Shown: positions 7,396 to 10,975 of the stretch, in pieces
Position numbering within the stretch: the stretch's first letter is position 1
How the letters are laid out: each line of letters starts with the position of its first letter
Made by a program: the position numbers and the translations under genes
Assembly (NCBI GenBank): GCA_022573485.1
Contig: JACZTW010000113.1
Span: 1 to 10,975, forward strand
Length of the DNA stretch: 10,975 bases
Reading direction: 5' to 3'
Origin: Planctomycetota bacterium
GTDB lineage: Bacteria > Planctomycetota > Phycisphaerae > UBA1845 > CAIVHJ01
The notes under the pieces: generated by a model
Database searches by the model: none
The model's input: the letters and a program-made list of their open reading frames with translations, nothing else
What the model was told of the DNA's origin: nothing

Positions 7396-7424
7396 AAGGG
7401 CCGGTGCCAGTCGCCGGCCCTTTC
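7396..7424 (+). terminator. GC-rich hairpin, possible terminator
   Basis: AAGGGCCGG (7396-7404) and CCGGCCCTT (7414-7422) form a perfect 9-bp stem with a 9-nt loop. It is followed on the plus strand only by TC, so the T tract is three bases. The stem is strong but the tail is poor, so efficient termination is uncertain. Confidence 0.5.
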
Positions 7425-7470
7425 ATAATGCGCCTGCATAATAGTCAACCCACTCCAAAACCCAAGGAGC

Positions 7471-7488
7471 CGCAGGCTTTAGCCTGCG
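7471..7488. repeat. REP-like palindrome
   Basis: CGCAGGC, loop TTTA, GCCTGCG: a perfect 7-bp stem with a tetraloop, preceded by GGAGC. This wording (GCCGCAGGCTTTAGCCTGCG) is like the dispersed REP elements associated with REP-associated tyrosine transposases in many bacterial genomes. Only one copy is in the window and no transposase is near. Confidence 0.5.
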
Positions 7489-7584
7489 CGATCAGTCCAC
7501 GAACTCGGTTTTGTCTCCTCTCTTTGATTCGGTAGAGAGGCGACCCTGTTCCCATTGCTCGATTCTGCGGTACCCTATACACCC

Positions 7585-8823
7585 ATGAGCGACGTGATCA
7601 TCTTTGAAGATCATGCTTGGCGGAACTTCCTGCCGCTGACATATTGGCGGCCCGTGTTTCGGCTGCGCTGCGGGCGGTACCCATTGATGGAGCGCCTGTC
7701 CGCCGAACTGCCCGCCGAGCTGACCGGCCTGTGGGTGCGCGATGAAATCGCCGCCGTCACTGCATCGCGGCATGGCTTGCCCGTCAACCAGCGAGCCGCG
7801 CCCGGCGCTGTGCTGCTCAATGCCCGCTGGCTGCCAATGTCCGGACACGTTGCCCAACAGATCGAGGCTGCCCCGTGCCCCGGCGTGGGCATGCTCGGCG
7901 ATGAAGTGGCCTACATTCGCTGTGACGACAAGCTCGCCGCAGCGCTCGGCGCCGGCGATTTGCTCGATGCAGACCGTGCGCCTAAGGCCCTCGACTCTCT
8001 TCCGCGCGTGCCGGCCAAGGGCCTGATGGTCAGCTTCCCTTGGGATCTCGTCTCGCACAACGGCGATTTGTTGCTGTACGATTGGGATCCCGCAGCCGCA
8101 AAGATCGAAGGTGCAGTTCAGCCCGGCGCTCATTTGATCAATGAGCGTAGCGTCCATATCGGCGAGGGATCGGTGGTCAAGTCCGGCGCCGTCCTCGATG
8201 CGGATGAAGGCCCGATCTACATCGGCGAGAATGTGACGATCATGCCCAACGCCGTGGTCTGCGGGCCGACGTTCATCGGCGACGACACCGTCATTAGCGC
8301 CGGCGCCTGGATTCGCACGAACGTCAGCATCGGCCCCGGTTGCCGGATCGGCGGCGAGGTGGGCGCGTCGATCATCCACGCTCTGGCCAACAAGCAACAC
8401 CACGGCTTCCTCGGCCATTCGTATGTAGCGGAGTGGGTCAACATCGGCGCCGGCACGACGACCTCCAACCTCAAGAACACTTACGGCGAGATCAATGTGC
8501 CGGTCTGCGGCGTGCCGACCGACACCGGCCAAACTTTCGTCGGCTCGATCATGGGCGATTTCGCCAAGATCGGCATCAATCAGTCGCTCGCCACCGGCAG
8601 CGTAATCGGCTTCGGCAGTTCGCTGGCCACCAGCAGCATCAACGCGCCGTTCGTGCCCTCGTTCCGCTTCGTGACGGACCGCAAGGACGAACCGTACGAT
8701 CCGCAGCGCTGCCTCGAAGTCGCCCAGCGCGCCATGGCCCGCCGCAAAATCACCATGTCGCCCCAAGAGCAAGAGTACTTCCGCAAGCTCCCCGCCCTCA
8801 CCGAACAGCACGAAAGCGCTTGA
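7585..8823 (+). CDS. GlmU-like putative sugar nucleotidyltransferase with hexapeptide-repeat domain
   Basis: 412 residues from ATG 7585. The frame also opens at TTG 7555, but MSDVIIFEDH matches the normal family start (IxxFxDxxxxNLLPLTxxRP). Residues 1-170 are like the NTP_transf_4 nucleotidyltransferase family, with NFLPLTYWRPVFRLRCG at 14-30; the classical GlmU signature LxAGxGTRMxSxxPK is absent. Residues about 176-360 are a left-handed parallel beta helix of hexapeptide repeats (VHIGEGSVVKSGAVL, YIGENVTIMPNAVV). It includes HSYVAEWVNIGAGTTTSNLK (278-297), the counterpart of the GlmU acetyltransferase site, with His278 aligning with the catalytic His. Likely role: cytoplasmic synthesis of an activated sugar for envelope polysaccharide; the sugar and acyl donor are unknown. 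No Shine-Dalgarno is visible, so the mRNA may have a very short leader. Confidence 0.85.
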   Translation: MSDVIIFEDHAWRNFLPLTYWRPVFRLRCGRYPLMERLSAELPAELTGLWVRDEIAAVTASRHGLPVNQRAAPGAVLLNARWLPMSGHVAQQIEAAPCPGVGMLGDEVAYIRCDDKLAAALGAGDLLDADRAPKALDSLPRVPAKGLMVSFPWDLVSHNGDLLLYDWDPAAAKIEGAVQPGAHLINERSVHIGEGSVVKSGAVLDADEGPIYIGENVTIMPNAVVCGPTFIGDDTVISAGAWIRTNVSIGPGCRIGGEVGASIIHALANKQHHGFLGHSYVAEWVNIGAGTTTSNLKNTYGEINVPVCGVPTDTGQTFVGSIMGDFAKIGINQSLATGSVIGFGSSLATSSINAPFVPSFRFVTDRKDEPYDPQRCLEVAQRAMARRKITMSPQEQEYFRKLPALTEQHESA

Positions 8824-8857
8824 GTGTCATCATCCGCTCAATAGTCCCAGCACACCA

Positions 8858-8876
8858 CGATCCAATAGTAGGATCG
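8858..8876 (+). repeat. Small hairpin after the GlmU-like gene
   Basis: CGATCC and GGATCG, 6 bp with a 7-nt loop, 35 nt after the stop. There is no T tract, so it is weak as a terminator. Confidence 0.35.
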
Positions 8877-8979
8877 ACCTGTCGGCTTGCCGTTTGGCAG
8901 CTCTCTCAAACGCCGAGTGATCTACGTAAGCGCGACAAGTGCAGCACAACCCAATCCTTTTCCAATACAACCAACTCAG

Positions 8980-9008
8980 TTACGACTCGCGCATAGTTCG
9001 AGTACAAT
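8980..9008 (+). promoter_or_regulatory. Candidate promoter of the SelB reading frame
   Basis: TTACGA (8980-8985, poor) and TACAAT (9003-9008, 5 of 6 to the -10 consensus) with a 17-nt spacer. Transcription would begin near 9015, after the ATG at 9007 and only about 4 nt before the ATG at 9019. If real, the start is 9019 and the message is almost leaderless, which fits the absence of a Shine-Dalgarno. Confidence 0.4.
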
Positions 9009-9339
9009 GTCATGCAAGATGACGAACCAGGACACCACCACATCAACGGCAAGCGAACCCGCAACTACCCAGCGATATTTACTACTCGGCACCGCAGGCC
9101 ACATCGACCATGGCAAGACGTCGCTCATCAAAGCGCTGACCGGCGTGGACACTGATCGCCTGCCCGAAGAAAAGCAGCGCGGTATGACCATCGAACTCGG
9201 CTTCGCTCATTTGGAAGTCGGCGACGGCGCCGAGGTGGTGCGTTTCGGGATCGTGGACGTGCCGGGCCATGAGAAGTTCGTGCGCACCATGGTGGCCGGG
9301 GCGACGGCTATTGACTTGGTGCTGCTGGTAGTGGCCGCG
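9007..9339 (+). pseudogene. selB: SelB selenocysteine elongation factor, N-terminal fragment
   Basis: Residues 1-111 of the chimera. G1 is GHIDHGKT (31-38), the effector region is EEKQRGMTIELGF (Thr61 as switch I Thr), and G3 is DVPGHE (84-89), followed by KFVRTMVAGATAIDLVLLVVAA. This is the SelB form rather than EF-Tu. A normal SelB continues DDGVMPQTREHL, then NKxD and three more domains plus winged helices, for about 600 residues or more. Here it breaks straight after VVAA, so the fragment cannot bind guanine specifically. The gene is probably complete in the real genome and would indicate selenoprotein synthesis in this organism. Confidence 0.8.
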
Positions 9340-10947
9340 TTAGGGTTTATCGTGCGACAATCCACCCGGTCCTGGATGGAGGCACGGCAGCAGGACGCAA
9401 AGGATATCCCCCGGCTGAGCGCCGACTTGGTGGCGGAGTTGGAATCCATCGGCTTCATACGCTCGCTGCGGATTGAGGAGGATGGCTCGATCCGTTTCGG
9501 TCACCCGCCGACCATGACGTCGGATGATCTCATCCTTCTTCTGCGCAGGATCATGCAGCGGTTTGACCTGGTCATGACGGCTGCGGTGAACTACGAGGAG
9601 CGTGGGGACCTCTACGTGGAATTGAGCACTCATGAGCCGGTGGTTGTTGGGCGTTATGTCTTTGCGCCCATAACGAGCGAAGCAGCCCTGGCGGAGGGGG
9701 TTGTAGGACGAATCGGGATCATTATCGACGACTTCGGTTATATCCGCAACCGGCTGACGGCCAGTTTCATGGACCTCCAGGAAAAGATCACCTTCGCCAT
9801 CATACCGGGCCACCGCTTCTCTCAAATCCTCGCGGATGAGGCCGATCAATCGGGTCATGAGGTGATCATCGTGGGACCCGGGAGAAGAAAAAACGGAGAC
9901 CTTGGCCAAGAAAATCAAATAATGATAGCCTTACGGCGCTATTTGCCAGGCCTTCTTTATGAAGTGCTCGAATTTTGTTATTCGCTTCTCGTGTATCACC
10001 GATTGCGATCTGCGTATCGTAAGCACGAACCAGATGTTCTTTACGAACGTGGCAATCTTTTCGCACCAGCTGGTGTTTGGCTTAAACGAAGGTATGGGAT
10101 ACCAATGCTGCTTGAAGTCAACGCACCGATATTCCAGGAACGAAGCCGCTTTGATCGTATTGTTCTGAGGCGCCTGGCAAGGTGGAGCGAAGAGACAACC
10201 TGGCGCGAAGCGGACTATGTCCTTCCTGTAAGCTACGTTCTTGCTAAGATCATTCGAGAGGCTGGCGTTCCGGACGAGCGAATCGAAGTGATCCCCAATG
10301 CGATCGATCCGAATCGATTCATGCGCAAGATAGACAATCGTGTGGTGAAGCGACGTCTCGGCCTAGAGGATAAGATTGTGCTCGGATTCACGGGGTTCGT
10401 GCGCGACTGGCATGATTTGGGAACCGTATTTGGGCTGCTGGCCGAGAATGTCAATTTGGACAACCTCCATTTACTGATAATCGGCGATGGTCCGGCAAGA
10501 CCGGGGCTGGAACAGGAAGCACGAAACCTAGGCATTGCAAATCGGTTGACATTTACCGGACCGGTCCAGCGTGACCAAGTTCCGGAGTATGTTGCCGCGT
10601 TTGACATTGCCCTACAGCCCGGTGTGCCTCCTTATGCATCTCCATTAAAGCTGTTTGAATACATGGCACTTGGACGCGCGATCGTTGCTCCAAATAAGCC
10701 TAATATCAGGGAGATCCTAGTCGACGGGGAAACAGCCGTTCTGTTCGATCCGGATAACCCCATCTCATTTCCTTCCGCCATTGCGCGGCTTATCTCCGAT
10801 CCATATCTGAGAGAGGAAATTGGCTCCGCCGCACGGAAAATCATTATCGAACGAGATCTGACTTGGGAACACAATGCTCGCCGCATCGAGGCGATTGCCG
10901 AGCGGCTTATAGGTCCTGGCAAATCTAGGTCTATTGCGGGCGCCTAA
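9007..10947 (+). CDS. Chimeric open frame: SelB fragment + polysaccharide deacetylase fragment + GT4 glycosyltransferase
   Basis: One uninterrupted frame (646 residues from ATG 9007; ATG 9019 is an alternative start; the frame is open further upstream to a TTG at 8887). Residues 1-111 are the start of a SelB-type GTPase, about 112-289 the start of a divergent polysaccharide deacetylase, and about 283-646 a GT4 glycosyltransferase lacking its N-terminus. These functions (selenocysteine delivery in the cytoplasm, periplasmic sugar deacetylation, and envelope glycan synthesis) have no known reason to be one protein. Each joined piece is cut inside a domain: the GTPase has lost its NKxD motif and the deacetylase its second half. 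GC falls from about 62-67% in the first piece to about 57% and then 45-48% in rows I counted. A misassembled contig is most likely; a true recombination is possible. The frame is real in the sequence, but the protein is doubtful. Confidence 0.6.
   Translation: MSCKMTNQDTTTSTASEPATTQRYLLLGTAGHIDHGKTSLIKALTGVDTDRLPEEKQRGMTIELGFAHLEVGDGAEVVRFGIVDVPGHEKFVRTMVAGATAIDLVLLVVAALGFIVRQSTRSWMEARQQDAKDIPRLSADLVAELESIGFIRSLRIEEDGSIRFGHPPTMTSDDLILLLRRIMQRFDLVMTAAVNYEERGDLYVELSTHEPVVVGRYVFAPITSEAALAEGVVGRIGIIIDDFGYIRNRLTASFMDLQEKITFAIIPGHRFSQILADEADQSGHEVIIVGPGRRKNGDLGQENQIMIALRRYLPGLLYEVLEFCYSLLVYHRLRSAYRKHEPDVLYERGNLFAPAGVWLKRRYGIPMLLEVNAPIFQERSRFDRIVLRRLARWSEETTWREADYVLPVSYVLAKIIREAGVPDERIEVIPNAIDPNRFMRKIDNRVVKRRLGLEDKIVLGFTGFVRDWHDLGTVFGLLAENVNLDNLHLLIIGDGPARPGLEQEARNLGIANRLTFTGPVQRDQVPEYVAAFDIALQPGVPPYASPLKLFEYMALGRAIVAPNKPNIREILVDGETAVLFDPDNPISFPSAIARLISDPYLREEIGSAARKIIIERDLTWEHNARRIEAIAERLIGPGKSRSIAGA
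9340..9852 (+). pseudogene. Divergent polysaccharide deacetylase, fragment
   Basis: Residues about 112-288 of the chimera. LGFIV followed by Arg could be the end of an N-terminal membrane anchor. A charged linker follows (about 120-230), then the catalytic core RIGIIIDDFGY (235-245, with Asp241/Asp242 as the metal-binding pair), ITFAIIPG (261-268), and DEADQSGHEVII (277-288). This matches the divergent polysaccharide deacetylase family (IDDxG, then AILP, then GHEVxxHxPMEP). The remaining half, including the expected HxPMEP segment, is missing. GC is about 57% in the row 9481-9540. Confidence 0.72.
9853..10947 (+). pseudogene. GT4-family glycosyltransferase, N-terminal part missing
   Basis: Residues about 283-646 of the chimera. 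It begins in a GHEVIIVGPG-type strand of the N-terminal Rossmann domain. VLYERGNLFAPAGVWLKRR and LLEVNAP are typical of one GT4 branch. Then come the hinge and donor domain: IEVIPNAIDPNRF (426-438), LIIGDGPARPGLE, FTGPVQRDQVPEYVAAFDIALQP, and the donor-binding PLKLFEYMALGRAIVAP followed by NIREIL. The C-terminus is complete with TAA at 10945-10947. The acceptor-domain start (usually about 40-60 residues) is absent. Role: transfer of a nucleotide-activated sugar to an envelope glycan or lipid. GC is 45% in row 9961-10020 and 48% in row 10441-10500. Confidence 0.8.
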
Positions 10948-10975
10948 TGCAATCAAGGTAGCAGAACGGGGTGGA

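Larger units (their letters stand above)
7184..7424 (+). ncRNA. Putative structured RNA or long 5' leader (hypothesis)
   Basis: The stretch lies between a plausible promoter and a strong GC-rich hairpin and encodes no protein. It contains a long-range stem GGGAGGCTC (7254-7262) with GAGCCACCC (7315-7323), paired at 8 of 9 positions. Inside are CTCG-TTCG-CGAG, the palindrome GGGCATGCCC and a CCCG/CGGG pair. It ends with the hairpin at 7396-7422. It matches no RNA I recognise: I looked for tRNA, tmRNA, RNase P, SRP and 6S hallmarks and found none. It may be a small RNA or the leader of the gene at 7585. Confidence 0.3.
6822..7584. other. Long noncoding region between the divergent gene groups
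   Basis: No open frame in these 763 nt looks like a protein. It should hold the DUF1573 promoter on the minus strand near 6830-6960, but I see no clear -35/-10 pair. The stretch 6985-7205 is relatively AT-rich. Its content is listed separately: an inverted repeat, a plus-strand promoter, a putative structured RNA with its end hairpin, and a REP-like palindrome. Confidence 0.6.

Noticed and set aside
7143..7448. A 101-residue minus-strand frame in the noncoding region
   Set aside because: It contains scattered Cys/Arg/Tyr, crosses the GC-rich hairpin and AT-rich promoter region, and looks like no protein.
7492..8811. A 439-residue minus-strand frame opposite the GlmU-like gene
   Set aside because: The plus frame has conserved family motifs and hexapeptide repeats. 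The minus frame is an Asp/Ala/Gly/Arg/His-rich shadow of high-GC codons.
9007..10947. A new multifunctional fusion enzyme linking selenocysteine delivery to glycan synthesis
   Set aside because: The GTPase lacks its NKxD motif, the deacetylase its second half and the glycosyltransferase its start, and composition changes at the joins. An assembly chimera explains this better.

Overview
The window reads as a contig from an uncultured planctomycete-type bacterium, most like the Phycisphaerae and relatives. The evidence is the large secreted protein whose C-terminus carries paired EF-hand-like loops ending in LLGxWG, a dockerin-like tail that I associate with that group. Other signs are the DUF1573 protein, the GlmU-like bacterial-type nucleotidyltransferase, high-GC coding DNA (about 60-67% in 60-base rows I counted) and weak or absent ribosome binding sites on the plus-strand genes. 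The assignment is from recognition, not a search.

Layout. On the minus strand, positions 1-6821 hold four genes: an incomplete secreted trypsin-like serine protease (1-917), a very large secreted metzincin-type zinc protease with a modular C-terminus (1332-4634), a 60-residue membrane protein with a TTG start (5211-5393), and a four-module DUF1573 protein (5415-6821). The last two probably form an operon. Noncoding stretches at 918-1331 and 4635-5210 hold a convincing terminator and several hairpins. A long noncoding stretch at 6822-7584 separates the two strands. It has a sigma70-like promoter, a possible structured RNA of about 240 nt ending in a GC-rich hairpin, and a REP-like palindrome. 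The plus strand then carries a GlmU-like sugar nucleotidyltransferase/hexapeptide protein (7585-8823) and a long open frame to 10947.

The last open frame is the most striking object. It is one uninterrupted frame made of pieces of three unrelated proteins: the first part of the SelB translation factor (to about 9339), the first part of a divergent polysaccharide deacetylase (about 9340-9873), and most of a GT4 glycosyltransferase (about 9853-10947). Each join falls where the two neighbouring families would encode the same short peptide (LLVVAA running into LGFIV; GHEVIIV). GC drops from about 62-67% to about 45-48% across the pieces. The simplest reading is a chimeric metagenome assembly joined at short shared words, not a new fusion enzyme. 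Until read coverage is checked, sequence after about 9340 should not be taken as the same genome as the rest.

The genuine biology is therefore mainly an exported-protein region: two different secreted proteases, an exported DUF1573 protein with a small membrane partner, and a cell-envelope sugar enzyme. I see no CRISPR array, tRNA, rRNA, transposase or defence system.
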